Of a stretch of 64,000 bases of DNA, positions 8,558-17,637 are shown one piece after another (position 1 is the stretch's first letter; each line of letters begins with the position of its first letter). The position numbers were made by a program, and so were the translations under genes. Source of the stretch: Hymenobacter sp. YC55 (GTDB taxonomy: Bacteria > Bacteroidota > Bacteroidia > Cytophagales > Hymenobacteraceae); contig NZ_JARNTX010000002.1 in NCBI RefSeq assembly GCF_029433095.1, positions 496,001-560,000 on the forward strand, read 5' to 3'. The notes beneath the pieces are model-generated. The model was given only the letters and a program-made list of their open reading frames with translations. It ran no database searches and was not told where the DNA came from.

Positions 8558-9640
8558 ATGCCCGACCACGTCGTTCAGTTTCAGCATCTGATAGAAGAAT
8601 TTCCTTCTGTCTTCTTCGTGTTCGACTTAGCCAGTCAGCGTATCACGTACGTGAACCCGGCTTATGAGCGGATGTGGAACGGCCACCGGGAGCAAGTAAA
8701 CGAAGAACTGCCCGAGTTGCTCGCGCGCCTGCACCCCGACGACCGTGACTACGCGGCCGACTGCTTTGTGCGGCTCAGCCAAGGCCTTTTGCGCGAGAAT
8801 GTGGAACTGCGGCTGCTTGGCCCTGGGGAAGAAGTGCAATGGCTTTGCGTGCGGGCCTCTTACCGCCCCGATAGCGGCCAGAGCACCCTGTCGGGCTTTA
8901 TCGACGACATTACGGTCGAGAAGGCGTATAATCAAAACGCAGAGAAGTTTAACACCAAGAAAAATTCCACGCTCGAAATCCTCTCGCACGACTTGGCGGG
9001 TCCGCTGCGGCTGATGCAGAGCCTGACCGGCCAACTCAATCAGCAGCTACAAACCTACCCCGACCCGCACCTGCACGAGTTGTTGCGCGTCATCACGGTT
9101 ACTTGCCGCGAGAGTGTGGACTTGATCCACGACTTTGTGGACAACGAGTTTTTCGAGTCGTCCAACGTAGAGTTGAAGCGGGAGCGGATAAACCTGGTGG
9201 AGCGCGTGGGCATCATGGTCGACAACTACTCCCGCACCGAGCTAACGCTAGGCCTGACGTTTACGCTCGAGTCATCGGCCCCGGCTATCTACGCCAGCAT
9301 CGACGAAAACAAGTTTATGCAGGTGCTAAACAACTTGGTGGGCAATGCCATCAAATTTACCCCGTCGGGTGGCCACATTCGGGTCGGCCTAAGCGAAAGC
9401 CCCGACCATGTGCTGGTAACCGTTGCGGACGACGGCATTGGGATTCCTGCTGACGTGCAGGACGCATTGTTTGAAAAGTTTACCAGGGCCCGCCGGCCGG
9501 GCTTGCGCGGCGAGAAAAGTACCGGCCTTGGCATGTCCATTGTGCGCACCATTGTGCTGCTGCACGAAGGGCGCATTTGGTTTGAAAGCCAAGAAAATCA
9601 AGGCACTACCTTCTATATCGAATTGCCTAAAGGAGTGTGA
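8558..9640 (+). CDS. PAS-domain sensor histidine kinase
   Basis: 360 residues, no membrane segment, so a cytoplasmic sensor. Residues about 10-125 form a PAS domain (FPSVFFVFDLASQRITYVNP to LSGFIDDITVEKAY). Then the dimerisation helix with the phospho-acceptor His in LEILSHDLAGPLRLMQSL, and the ATPase part with an N box (FMQVLNNLVGNAIKF), G1 box (VADDGIGIP), F box (LFEKFTRA) and G2 box (STGLGMSIV). It is a complete HisKA-type kinase. No response regulator is adjacent, so its partner is unknown. A cupin gene follows after 165 bases with its own -7 promoter box. Confidence 0.92.
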   Translation: MPDHVVQFQHLIEEFPSVFFVFDLASQRITYVNPAYERMWNGHREQVNEELPELLARLHPDDRDYAADCFVRLSQGLLRENVELRLLGPGEEVQWLCVRASYRPDSGQSTLSGFIDDITVEKAYNQNAEKFNTKKNSTLEILSHDLAGPLRLMQSLTGQLNQQLQTYPDPHLHELLRVITVTCRESVDLIHDFVDNEFFESSNVELKRERINLVERVGIMVDNYSRTELTLGLTFTLESSAPAIYASIDENKFMQVLNNLVGNAIKFTPSGGHIRVGLSESPDHVLVTVADDGIGIPADVQDALFEKFTRARRPGLRGEKSTGLGMSIVRTIVLLHEGRIWFESQENQGTTFYIELPKGV

Positions 9641-9732
9641 CTTGCAAGCTATATGCTTGGCCGCCAAGGCTAAAACGGTTAGGCGGCCAGGGTAGAAAAT
9701 AGAATAGGTAACTCTTAATTCCTCAGGATACG

Positions 9733-9740
9733 TACTTTTG
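9733..9740 (+). promoter_or_regulatory. Bacteroidetes-type -7 box for the cupin gene
   Basis: TACTTTTG is an exact match to TAnnTTTG. Transcription would start near 9747, about 60 bases before the ATG at 9806. I see no clear TTG at the -33 position, so the match is partial. Confidence 0.45.
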
Positions 9741-9805
9741 AAGCGTACAAGTAAAATGCGCCTAGCGCAGCAGCCACTTCCTCACACCACACTATCACCC
9801 GGAGT

Positions 9806-10309
9806 ATGAGTAGCGATAATCAAAAGCAAATGCTGTTTCAGGACATGGAAGAACGCCTCACGCGTTTAGGCTTCTCCATCGACAAGCAGGACCAGACCCG
9901 GCCATGGGGTGGTTTTTTCGTGATTGACGAGACGCAGGCTCCTGCTTTCGCCGATACGTATTTTGAAGGACTGCCCGTAGATGATTTGCGCATTTCTGGC
10001 AAGCTGAGCCCCAAAATTCTGATTGTGGCCCCACAAAAACGGTTGTCGTGGCAGTACCACCACCGCCGTGCCGAAGTGTGGAAGGTGCTGCAAGGCCCCG
10101 TTGGCGTAGTAACCAGCAACACCGACGAGGAAGGGGAACTCAGAATCTATGAGCCCGGCGAGCTAATTACGCTCAAGCAAGGCGAGCGGCACCGCCTCGT
10201 TGGCCTCGATTCGTGGGGCGTGCTGGCCGAAATCTGGCAGCACACCGACGCTTCCAACCCTTCTGACGAAGACGATATCGTGCGCGTGCAAGACGATTTC
10301 GGCCGCTAG
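9806..10309 (+). CDS. Mannose-6-phosphate isomerase type II-like cupin protein
   Basis: 167 residues, a single cupin. RPWGGFFVID near residue 33 and LSPKILIVAPQKRLSWQYHH followed by RRAEVWKVLQG reproduce the N- and C-terminal cupin motifs of the mannose-6-phosphate isomerase type II domain (as in the C-terminal part of bifunctional ManC/AlgA), with His and Glu metal ligands in YHHRRAEVW and His in GERHRLVG. The expected reaction is fructose-6-phosphate to mannose-6-phosphate for surface-sugar synthesis. The stand-alone form without the nucleotidyltransferase half is common in Bacteroidota, where its role has not been firmly assigned. It ends just before a long perfect inverted repeat. Confidence 0.75.
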   Translation: MSSDNQKQMLFQDMEERLTRLGFSIDKQDQTRPWGGFFVIDETQAPAFADTYFEGLPVDDLRISGKLSPKILIVAPQKRLSWQYHHRRAEVWKVLQGPVGVVTSNTDEEGELRIYEPGELITLKQGERHRLVGLDSWGVLAEIWQHTDASNPSDEDDIVRVQDDFGR

Positions 10310-10338
10310 AATAAGCTTCCTTTCTGTCTCAACATAGT

Positions 10339-10397
10339 ATGCCGAGGCTACGCAAGCAATTGCCCATGTGGGCGTATTGCTTGCGTAGCCTCGGCAT
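10339..10397 (+). terminator. Long perfect inverted repeat, probable terminator of the cupin gene
   Basis: Twenty-two bases at 10339-10360 are perfectly complementary to 10376-10397 around a 15-base loop, starting 30 bases after the cupin stop. There is no strong T-tract on either side, so this would be an unusual terminator or an RNA-stabilising structure. The core GCCGAGGCTA also appears in the inverted repeat at 26745-26807. Confidence 0.5.
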
Positions 10398-10526
10398 CAT
10401 GCGTTGGTAGAAGGCTGGTAAACGAGAAACAGAAACGTGCTGGAAAGTCACCTCGACTACACCTCTGGCGCGGCGGAAGCCGTAGTAGCTGAGGGCGGGG
10501 CAATGGCATTCCGCTTTTAATTTCTT

Positions 10527-11513
10527 GTGGTTCTCTGTTTACCTGCTGTTTTCGTGTCCAACGCGCCTGTACCTACCGCTACTACTGCCGAGCCGCCCTC
10601 TTCAAAAGTTGCTATTGTAGCGGCGCTGGCGGCCAACCTGGCTATTGCCATCATCAAATTTGTAGCGGCCGGCTTCACGGGTAGTTCCGCCATGCTGGCC
10701 GAAGGCATTCATTCGGTGGTGGATACGGCCAACGAATGGCTGTTGCTGCTCGGCTTGCGCAAAAGCCAACGACCGGCCCACGAAGGACGGCCCTTCGGCT
10801 ACGGCAGAGAGCTATACTTCTGGTCGTTTATCGTTTCGATCTGCATTTTTGCAATTGGGGGCGGCATTTCGGTGTATGAGGGCATCGAGCACCTGCGCCA
10901 CCCAGCCCCTATGGGCAACCCCATGTGGAACTACGTGGTGCTGGGCCTAGCTTTTCTTTTCGATGGCGCTTCCTTTCTGGTGGCTCGCCGCACTTTCAAT
11001 GCTCAACGGAAAGGGCGGAGCTTCTGGCGAACTTTCCGTAGCAGCAAAGACCCCTCTACTTTCGTGGTGCTCTTCGAAGATGCTGCCGATCTGCTTGGCC
11101 TGATGGTGGCCTTTCTAGGCGTCTTCCTGAGTCATTATTTCAACAATCCCTCGCTCGACGGTGTGGCGTCGCTGCTCATCGGTGTGATTCTGCTGGTAGT
11201 TGCGGGCCTGCTGCTGCGCGAAAACAAAAGCTTGTTGCTCGGCGAACCTGCCGAGGCAACCATGCTGCAAGACGTAACTACTTTGGTAAATGCCGATGCT
11301 GCCGTAGTGGCTACCGATACTCCGCTTTCTTCGTACCTGAGCCCGCACGAAATTCTGCTGGTGTTGCGTGTAGAATTTCAGCCAACCCTAACGGCTACGC
11401 AGCTCACTGAAGCCGTTGGCCGCCTTGAATCTACCGTTCAGGAACGTTACCCGGATGTGCGGCACGTATTTGTGGAGCCTAGCTTTGTGGAGCAAGCTGC
11501 GGTTAAGGTTTAA
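10527..11513 (+). CDS. Cation diffusion facilitator (CDF) metal exporter
   Basis: About 320-328 residues; the start is uncertain, with GTG codons at 10527 and 10554 and no nearby ATG. CDF proteins export Zn2+, Fe2+, Mn2+ or similar ions in exchange for protons across the inner membrane. Seen here: helix 1-2 with SSAMLAEGIHSVVDTANEW (the H-x-x-x-D metal site in helix 2), the loop motif RPFGYGRELYFWSF, several further hydrophobic helices, a second metal-site region with FVVLFEDAADLLGLMVAFLG, and a soluble C-terminal domain with VEPSF. All family landmarks are present. It ends 16 bases before the convergent NDH-2 gene. Metal specificity is not decidable here. Confidence 0.88.
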   Translation: MVLCLPAVFVSNAPVPTATTAEPPSSKVAIVAALAANLAIAIIKFVAAGFTGSSAMLAEGIHSVVDTANEWLLLLGLRKSQRPAHEGRPFGYGRELYFWSFIVSICIFAIGGGISVYEGIEHLRHPAPMGNPMWNYVVLGLAFLFDGASFLVARRTFNAQRKGRSFWRTFRSSKDPSTFVVLFEDAADLLGLMVAFLGVFLSHYFNNPSLDGVASLLIGVILLVVAGLLLRENKSLLLGEPAEATMLQDVTTLVNADAAVVATDTPLSSYLSPHEILLVLRVEFQPTLTATQLTEAVGRLESTVQERYPDVRHVFVEPSFVEQAAVKV

Positions 11514-11529
11514 GCTGTGTGCTAACTCG

Positions 11530-12891
11530 TTAGGCAACCACTTTGCTGGCGGCAGGGTCTTCGGCGGGTACTGGTTCGCGCCGCTTGCCCAGGATGTAGC
11601 GCGAACCCCGTTCTTGGCTGAAGTAACTGGTCGTCCAGTTCATGAACACAGCTAGGCGGTTGCGGAAGCCTACTAAGGCAATCAGGTGCACAAATACCCA
11701 CATCAGCCAGGCAAAGAATCCTTGCGTTTTCCATTCCTTGCCTGCGAGCTTCAGGTCGGCTACGGCATGGTTGCGCCCAATGGTGGCCATGGCGCCCTGG
11801 TCGTGATAATGGAAGGGCCGCATTGGCTCGCCGGCTAGCTGGCGCGTTAGGTTCTCGCCGAGCAGTTTGCCTTGCTGGATAGCCGGCTGCGCTACCATGG
11901 GGTGCCCCTCGGGATATTCTTCGGTAACCATGGCGGCAATGTCGCCGATGGCGTAAATATTGGAGTAGCCCGCTACCCGGTTGTAGACGTCCACTTGGTA
12001 GCGGTTGCCTTTGCGGATACTCTCGGGCCGGATACCCTCAATGGGTGCGCCGGCCACGCCCGCAGCCCAAATCAAGGTGCGGGTAATTAGCTTTTCGCCG
12101 GTGTTGAGCGTAACGGTGTAGCCGTCGTACGACTTCACTCGCCGTTCGAGCAGCACCTTCACCCCAAAGTTCTCGAGGTACTCCTGCGCCTTTTGCGCAG
12201 CTTCCTTGGACATGCCCTTGAGCAGCGAATCGCCGCTTTGAATCAGGCAGATGTCCATCTGCCGGAAGTCGATATCCCGGTAGTCTTTGGGGAAAATGTG
12301 CTTGCGCAGCTCACTTAAAGCACCAGCCACTTCCACACCGGTAGGGCCGCCGCCCACAATCACAAAGTCGAGCAGGCTGTTGAGCTGCTCCTGGTCGTCG
12401 ACCTGCAGGGCTTTTTCGAAGTTGGAAAGCACGGTGTTGCGCAGCTCTACTGCGTCTTCCACACTCTTGATGGCCACGGAGTTCCGCGCCATTTGCTCGT
12501 CGCCGAAGTAGTTGGTGGTGGCGCCGGTAGCAATAACCAGGTGGTCGTAGTGAATTAAGCCAATCGAGGTTTTCAAGATCTGCGCGGCGGTATCCACGTG
12601 GAGCACCTCGGCCATGCGGAAGCTAAGGTTTTCTTGGTCTTTGAGAATCTTGCGAAACGGCGAGATAATAGCCGATGCTTCCAGGCCGGCCGTAGCCACT
12701 TGGTACATCAGGGGCTGAAAGGTGTGGTAGTTCTGCTTGTCTACCAGCACCACTTGCATGTTGGTGTTGCGCAGGGCTTTGGCGAGCTCTAAGCCGCCGA
12801 AGCCGCCTCCCACAATTACCACCCGGGGTTTGCCAACGTGTTCTATTTTGGCTAGTTCTTCCATTGAGCTGCGCATTAGTTGCTGTTTCAT
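11530..12891 (-). CDS. ndh: Type II NADH:quinone oxidoreductase (NDH-2)
   Basis: 453 residues from the ATG at 12891. NDH-2 transfers electrons from NADH through FAD to quinone at the inner-membrane surface without pumping protons. It has the FAD Rossmann motif VVIVGGGFGGLELAKAL, the family-typical NYHTFQPLMYQVATAGL, the NAD-binding FVIVGGGPTGVEVAGALSE, the second FAD contact YAIGDIAAM, a quinone-site region AQPAIQQGKLLGENL, and a C-terminal hydrophobic stretch (FFAWLMWVFVHLIALVGFRN) that serves as membrane anchor. Monocistronic and convergent with the CDF gene. Assignment is firm at family level. Confidence 0.93.
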   Translation of the reverse strand: MKQQLMRSSMEELAKIEHVGKPRVVIVGGGFGGLELAKALRNTNMQVVLVDKQNYHTFQPLMYQVATAGLEASAIISPFRKILKDQENLSFRMAEVLHVDTAAQILKTSIGLIHYDHLVIATGATTNYFGDEQMARNSVAIKSVEDAVELRNTVLSNFEKALQVDDQEQLNSLLDFVIVGGGPTGVEVAGALSELRKHIFPKDYRDIDFRQMDICLIQSGDSLLKGMSKEAAQKAQEYLENFGVKVLLERRVKSYDGYTVTLNTGEKLITRTLIWAAGVAGAPIEGIRPESIRKGNRYQVDVYNRVAGYSNIYAIGDIAAMVTEEYPEGHPMVAQPAIQQGKLLGENLTRQLAGEPMRPFHYHDQGAMATIGRNHAVADLKLAGKEWKTQGFFAWLMWVFVHLIALVGFRNRLAVFMNWTTSYFSQERGSRYILGKRREPVPAEDPAASKVVA

Positions 12892-13116
12892 ACTTAACAG
12901 CTAGCAGAATAGTTGTTTGAAACCGGCCGGCAGTTTTCTGCGCCGACCTTTCAGCTAACTACTCCTCGCAAGTACAAAACGGTGCATAAGGTACGGGGTC
13001 AGGTTGCTTTTCAAACTATAGCTTGGCAGCAACTCCACCGCCTGACTGCTATGCGTGGTGTTTTGGGTTAACTACTAGGGGGTTAGGAAGAGGCAAAAAC
13101 AGCAGACTTACGGCCA

Positions 13117-13149
13117 TTGGTTTTTTCAAAGCTCAACTGTTTATCTTTG
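13117..13149 (+). promoter_or_regulatory. Bacteroidetes-type promoter ahead of the gene at 13199
   Basis: TTG at 13117-13119 and an exact TATCTTTG at 13142-13149 are 22 bases apart, within the range of TTG / TAnnTTTG promoters. Transcription would start near 13156, leaving a leader of about 43 bases. The remainder of the 307-base gap from 12892 shows nothing else. Confidence 0.6.
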
Positions 13150-13198
13150 CCTTCGCCGCACCAGCTCAATCGTGTTTGCTGGTTTGTAAGGGCAGTGT

Positions 13199-13606
13199 AT
13201 GCAGCTTCAACCAGTTCTTGCTACCGAGGGGATTGCCATTAGTTTTGATTTCAGCAACCAATGGCTATATGTTGATTGGCAAGGGGAACACAACCAAGAA
13301 AGTTCACAGAACGCCTGCATGCTAATGCTGGAGGCTCTACGGGCATGGCCTTGTCACAAAATCCTTAACGATAATTCCAATATCACCCGTACTACCGTGG
13401 AGCTGTCGTTGTGGGGCGCCTGGTGGCTGGAGGAAATGCTCCGGGCTGGGTTGCAGCATATTGCGTGGGTTTTCCCGCGCGACTTTGTTGCCCGGCAAGC
13501 TTCCGAAACCGTCCTGTCGAGTATTGAGCGCCCCGTCATTGGCACTTTCGATGACGTGGCATCGGCTTATATATGGCTGCAACAGCAGCACCCAGGGCTG
13601 CACTAA
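13199..13606 (+). CDS. Hypothetical STAS/SEC14-like small protein
   Basis: 135 residues, soluble, no signal peptide. It begins with paired strands (GIAISFDFSNQWLYVDWQGE), a helix, ILNDNSNITRTTVELSLWGAWWLEEMLRAG, a further strand (HIAWVFPRDFVARQASE), and ends FDDVASAYIWLQQQ. The arrangement, especially the 'D.S..' strand followed by W..W and the final F.D..SA..WL helix, is that of the small STAS/SEC14-like proteins often found in Hymenobacter-type genomes, and the gene at 7918 ends similarly. No catalytic residues are evident. It has its own promoter and sits alone between NDH-2 and the trehalase. Function unknown. Confidence 0.68.
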   Translation: MQLQPVLATEGIAISFDFSNQWLYVDWQGEHNQESSQNACMLMLEALRAWPCHKILNDNSNITRTTVELSLWGAWWLEEMLRAGLQHIAWVFPRDFVARQASETVLSSIERPVIGTFDDVASAYIWLQQQHPGLH

Positions 13607-13787
13607 GTTGGTGTGAGGAAAGGGCGGCAGAAGAAGAGTAATTGCTGGCCAGCCCTGATTTCATATTGATTCAACAGCAAGTAATTCAGGTAGATCCAAG
13701 CTGGATCTGGGGTGCAGATTTACGCGTTATGTGACCAACAACGGTTCTACTTTCGTACTTTAAGGTACACCATTCCCACCTTGTGCC

Positions 13788-15374
13788 GTGCGAAACTTGT
13801 TGCTTGTTTGCTTCTGCTGTTGCTGCCTCTGTTTGCCGGCAGCAGCCCAACTACCGCCCACTCCCCGGCAGCTGTATCCTGGCTTGTTTGAGGCCGTGCA
13901 GCTAGGCCGGATATTTCCCGATAATAAAACGTTCGTGGACATGGTGCCCCGCCGCGATACGCCCGCCCGCATCGTGGCGGACTATGAGCAGCAACGCACC
14001 CAGCCGGGCTTCAACCTGGCAACCTTCGTGAAGGATCGTTTCCAGCTGCCTACCACCGATACCACCACCTACCGCAGCAACATAGCGACGGGCCTGCGCC
14101 TGCACCTCGATACGCTGTGGCGGGTGCTCCAACGCCGCCCCCTCGATTCGGTGTCTCGGTATTCGTCGTTGCTGCTGCTGCCGCGGCCGTACTTGGTGCC
14201 GGGCGGGCGGTTCCGGGAGGTGTACTACTGGGACTCGTACTTCACGATGCTTGGTTTGCGCGAAGCCCACCGGACTACCCTGATCCGCAACATGACCGAC
14301 AACTTTGCCTACCTGCTCAACCGCTACGGCTTCATCCCCAACGGCAACCGCACCTACTACCTTACCCGCTCGCAGCCCCCGTTTTTTTCGTTGATGGTGC
14401 AGTTGCTGGCTCAGGAGCAAGGCGACTCGGTGTTGGTGCGATACCAGCCGCAACTATTGCGCGAGTATGCCTACTGGATGGCCGGTGCCGACTCGCTGAA
14501 ACCCGGCACCGCTACGCGCCGCGTAATGCGCATGCCCGGCGGTGAACTGCTGAACCGGTATTGGGACGAAAGTACCGAGCCGCGCGAGGAATCGTATGGC
14601 ATTGATGTGGATGCGGCCCGCAAAACCACCCGCCCGCCCTCACAGTTTTACCGCGACGTTCGGGCCGCGGCGGCTTCCGGTTGGGACTTTAGCACCCGTT
14701 GGTTTGGCGCCGACGGTACGTTGGGCTCTATCCGCACCACCGAGCTAGTGCCTGTTGATTTGAACTGCTTGATGCTGGCGCTGGAAGAAACGCTGGCCCG
14801 CTCTTATACCGCACAAGGTCAGAGCAGTGCGGCTCGTACTTGGCTACAGAAAGCCAAGCAACGCCGCAATGCCATTCAGCGCTACCACTGGAACAAAGCC
14901 GTTGGGTGGTTCACCGACTACGATTTCACGCAGAAGCGCCCTGCTGCTATTCGCACCTTGGCAGGAGTGTTTCCGCTGGCTTTTGGGGTGGCTACTGCGC
15001 GCCAAGCCAGCCAAGTGGCGGCTGGTCTCAAAGCTGATTTCCTGAAAGACGGCGGACTGCTTACTACCCTCAACACTAGTGGGCAGCAGTGGGACTCGCC
15101 TAACGCCTGGGCGCCGCTACAGTACATGGCCGTACAGGGCCTCACCCGCTACAACCAAAAGCCGCTTGCTGATACGGTTACCGTCCGCTGGGTGCGCCTG
15201 AACACACGCGTGTTTCAGCAAACCGGTAAGCTGCTAGAGAAATACAACGTTACCAATACGCACTTGCCCGCTGGGGGCGGCGAGTATCCTCTGCAGGACG
15301 GCTTCGGCTGGACTAATGGCGTGCTACTCAATCTGCTCAACCGCTCTGCCCGTCCGCAGCCCAACAACCAGTAG
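13788..15374 (+). CDS. treA: Periplasmic GH37 trehalase
   Basis: 528 residues from a GTG start, with a Cys-rich hydrophobic signal peptide ending at PAAAQ. GH37 trehalases split alpha,alpha-trehalose into two glucoses by inversion. Both family signatures are present: PGGRFREVYYWDSYF near residue 138 and QWDSPNAWAPLQY near 434. The catalytic acid Asp lies in SGWDFSTRW near 302 and the base Glu in GGGEYPLQDGFGWTNGV near 499, by comparison with E. coli TreA. The protein is complete and should be active in the periplasm, feeding glucose from external trehalose. A TACTTTCG at 13748-13755, one mismatch from TAnnTTTG, may be its promoter. Confidence 0.94.
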   Translation: MRNLLLVCFCCCCLCLPAAAQLPPTPRQLYPGLFEAVQLGRIFPDNKTFVDMVPRRDTPARIVADYEQQRTQPGFNLATFVKDRFQLPTTDTTTYRSNIATGLRLHLDTLWRVLQRRPLDSVSRYSSLLLLPRPYLVPGGRFREVYYWDSYFTMLGLREAHRTTLIRNMTDNFAYLLNRYGFIPNGNRTYYLTRSQPPFFSLMVQLLAQEQGDSVLVRYQPQLLREYAYWMAGADSLKPGTATRRVMRMPGGELLNRYWDESTEPREESYGIDVDAARKTTRPPSQFYRDVRAAAASGWDFSTRWFGADGTLGSIRTTELVPVDLNCLMLALEETLARSYTAQGQSSAARTWLQKAKQRRNAIQRYHWNKAVGWFTDYDFTQKRPAAIRTLAGVFPLAFGVATARQASQVAAGLKADFLKDGGLLTTLNTSGQQWDSPNAWAPLQYMAVQGLTRYNQKPLADTVTVRWVRLNTRVFQQTGKLLEKYNVTNTHLPAGGGEYPLQDGFGWTNGVLLNLLNRSARPQPNNQ

Positions 15375-15500
15375 GTCTGGCAGCTAGGGCTGCGTGAGTA
15401 GCATAGGTTAGCTTTTTATCCTTGCCACCTGTAGAAAGCTGAAGCTGGTTCCTTTACAGCCCGGTTATCAAATAACTGAGAGGAGAGCATTACGAAAGCT

Positions 15501-16277
15501 ATGGCCGAATTACCTGCGCCTCATCAACCCGAAAACCCGGCCCCCGATCCGTGGGCAACGCTAAAAGCCCATACGGCTGCTCGCATAGCGCTGGGCCGCA
15601 CCGGTACCAGCGTGCCCTTGCGCGAGGCGCTGGCTTTTCGGTTGGCGCATGCACACGCCCGCGACGCTGTGTACTCCGCCTTAGCCCCCGACAAGCTACT
15701 CGCAGACTTAGCGCCCTTGCAGTTGCCTATTTTGCAAGTCCATAGCAAAGCCCACGATCGGCAAGAATATTTGCAACGCCCCGACCTGGGCCGGCAACTA
15801 CACGATGATGCTCGGGAGGTATTGCAAGAACACGGCATTCAAGACCACGATGTGGCTATTGTGCTAGCTGACGGGTTATCAGCAGAAGCGGTGAACGCAC
15901 ACGCCGTACCGCTGCTGCAACGCCTGCTGCCAAAGCTGCAACAGGCGGGGTTTCAGGTAGCGCCGCTTGTGCTAGCAGTGCAGGCCCGCGTAGCCATTGG
16001 TGACGAAGTAGGTCAGCTACTGCGGGCGCAACTCGTCTTGATCCTGATTGGGGAGCGGCCCGGCCTCAGCTCGCCCGACAGCCTAGGCGCTTATTTCACG
16101 TATCGCCCCCGGCCCGGCCTAACCGATGAAGCGCGCAACTGCGTTTCCAACATTCGCCCCGAAGGCCTCAACTACGATCTGGCAGCAGACCGGCTCTTTT
16201 TTCTTATAAGCGAATCGCTCCGACGCCAGCTGTCCGGCGTCCAACTGAAAGACGACACCCTGTTGCTCACGCAGTAA
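15501..16277 (+). CDS. eutC: Ethanolamine ammonia-lyase small subunit
   Basis: 258 residues. EutC pairs with EutB to form the adenosylcobalamin-dependent enzyme that converts ethanolamine to acetaldehyde and ammonia. Recognisable blocks are TAARIALGRTGTSVPLREAL, FRLAHAHARDAVYSAL, VHSKAHDRQEYLQRPDLGR, VAIVLADGLSAEAVNAHAVP, ILIGERPGLSSPDSLGAYFT and RNCVSNIRPEGL, in family order. The expected eutB partner is absent: upstream is the trehalase and downstream a convergent hypothetical gene. TATCCTTG at 15417-15424 is a near match to the -7 box, so it may have its own promoter. Function depends on a eutB elsewhere in the genome. Confidence 0.93.
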   Translation: MAELPAPHQPENPAPDPWATLKAHTAARIALGRTGTSVPLREALAFRLAHAHARDAVYSALAPDKLLADLAPLQLPILQVHSKAHDRQEYLQRPDLGRQLHDDAREVLQEHGIQDHDVAIVLADGLSAEAVNAHAVPLLQRLLPKLQQAGFQVAPLVLAVQARVAIGDEVGQLLRAQLVLILIGERPGLSSPDSLGAYFTYRPRPGLTDEARNCVSNIRPEGLNYDLAADRLFFLISESLRRQLSGVQLKDDTLLLTQ

Positions 16278-16347
16278 TGAGTGTTGGTATTGGCTTCGTT
16301 TTTAAAACCAGCATGGCTTTGTCAGCAACCAGTTGATTGACTTTTAG

Positions 16348-17193
16348 CTACCGGGAGTTGTTGGTGCTGGTAGTTTTATAGAGGTACCAACCTTTCGCAA
16401 TGGGCTTGACGACAATCAGCCGGTCGGGGTTCATCTTGGGTACGTCCGCGGCTTTGGGTTGGTACAGAAGTCCAACGGTGTTGTCGATGCGGCCCCCAAT
16501 GATGAACTCGATGCAGGAGTTGCAGTCAGTGTCTTGCTGCGTGACGCGGCTGATGTAGAGCTTGCGGAGCAAGGTGCGCACTTCCGGGTCGGTGTTGGCG
16601 GCTTCTTCGTTGGCCGTCGCCGTGTCGGCGGAGAGGTACTTGCGCGTCTGGACTAGGCGGAGGGCTTTCTGGAAATCCCCCTGGTGGTGCGTGAAATGGT
16701 CGATGATGTCGGCGTCGGCGCCAATCCAGAGCTTGAGGTTGCCTACCGTAAAGTCGTGGTCGGCGTCGGGGTGCTTCTGGTTGTATTGGGCTATTTCGGT
16801 AGGCGGCATGGTGGTGAGCAGCTTCAGCATGGGGGGCCCGAGCTGCGTCATCGACAAGCTCCGGATGGCTTGCAGCTTCCAGGCATCATCTTCTTTGGCA
16901 AAGTGGAGGTAGAAGTCGTTGCGGCTCAAGGAGTCACGGAGCTCCACCGCTACTACGGCGGTGCTAGCGCCCTGTTGTATCAGCTCACAGCTGCGTTGTA
17001 GGCGGGCCGGAATCTGCTGGCCAAGCGTTTGGTTTTTGGCTTGCTGCTCGGCTTCGCAGCACAGATGTTCCTTCATTTCGGGCCAACCGTCCTTGTCCAC
17101 AAATTCGCGGGCAATTTGCAGAGGCTCTAATGGCAGACTCGCTAGTACTGCCTGCGGTAAGCACAGTAGAAGGAAAAAGAAAAAACGCTTCAT
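16348..17193 (-). CDS. Hypothetical secreted protein
   Basis: 281 residues from the ATG at 17193, which opens a signal peptide (MKRFFFFLLLCLPQAVLAS); an in-frame codon at 17205 adds four residues. The mature protein has LCCEAEQQAKNQTLGQQIPA, a DUF4878/NTF2-like pattern of strand residues (VVAVELRDSLSRNDFYLHFA then DAWKLQAIRSLSM), a helical central region, and CNSCIEFIIGG with two close cysteines near the end. I do not recognise a named family. It is convergent with eutC and divergent from the pectate lyase. Confidence 0.75.
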   Translation of the reverse strand: MKRFFFFLLLCLPQAVLASLPLEPLQIAREFVDKDGWPEMKEHLCCEAEQQAKNQTLGQQIPARLQRSCELIQQGASTAVVAVELRDSLSRNDFYLHFAKEDDAWKLQAIRSLSMTQLGPPMLKLLTTMPPTEIAQYNQKHPDADHDFTVGNLKLWIGADADIIDHFTHHQGDFQKALRLVQTRKYLSADTATANEEAANTDPEVRTLLRKLYISRVTQQDTDCNSCIEFIIGGRIDNTVGLLYQPKAADVPKMNPDRLIVVKPIAKGWYLYKTTSTNNSR

Positions 17194-17637
17194 CGAATAA
17201 GCCAAAACAACTGTCTAATAGCCTGTAAACGCAGCATGCTAACTTCCAAGGTAAGCAGAATGCTGGTATTGGCGCGCTTGCTGATGAGGTCGATGGATTC
17301 AGGAAAAGACCCTCAATCCAACCAACACCGTGCGCTTAAGCACAACCGTAATAAGGGCCGAGTGCCCGTGCTAGGGTCTTTGCGCTTGAGTTGTGATGCT
17401 GCTGCGCCAATACATTTTATCCAACACCGCATCCGTGCTATTAACTCCCTAAGAGGTAAATCCTCTCGGCGCGGTGCTTTCTGGCAACGTTGCCGACATC
17501 GATTGCGCAAAGAAATGTGCCTGCTACGGTCCTTGCGGCTTGCTATTTCAGTAATATCAAGCTGCACTTATGGGACCGTCAGCGGCTTGCTGCCCTGTTT
17601 GGCTTCTACTTTTTACTTGCGCTATCAGTCCGCTGTT
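17194..17637. other. Intergenic region, probably non-coding despite an open frame
   Basis: 444 bases between divergent genes. The frame of the pectate lyase stays open back to 17236, but the conceptual peptide is basic and low in secondary-structure propensity, whereas the ATG at 17638 opens a usable signal peptide. I see only short inverted repeats and no strong promoter match. Confidence 0.45.

Noticed and set aside
17236..17637. 134-codon in-frame extension of the pectate lyase
   Set aside because: No signal peptide or family match; the ATG at 17638 gives an export signal directly ahead of the PL1 domain.
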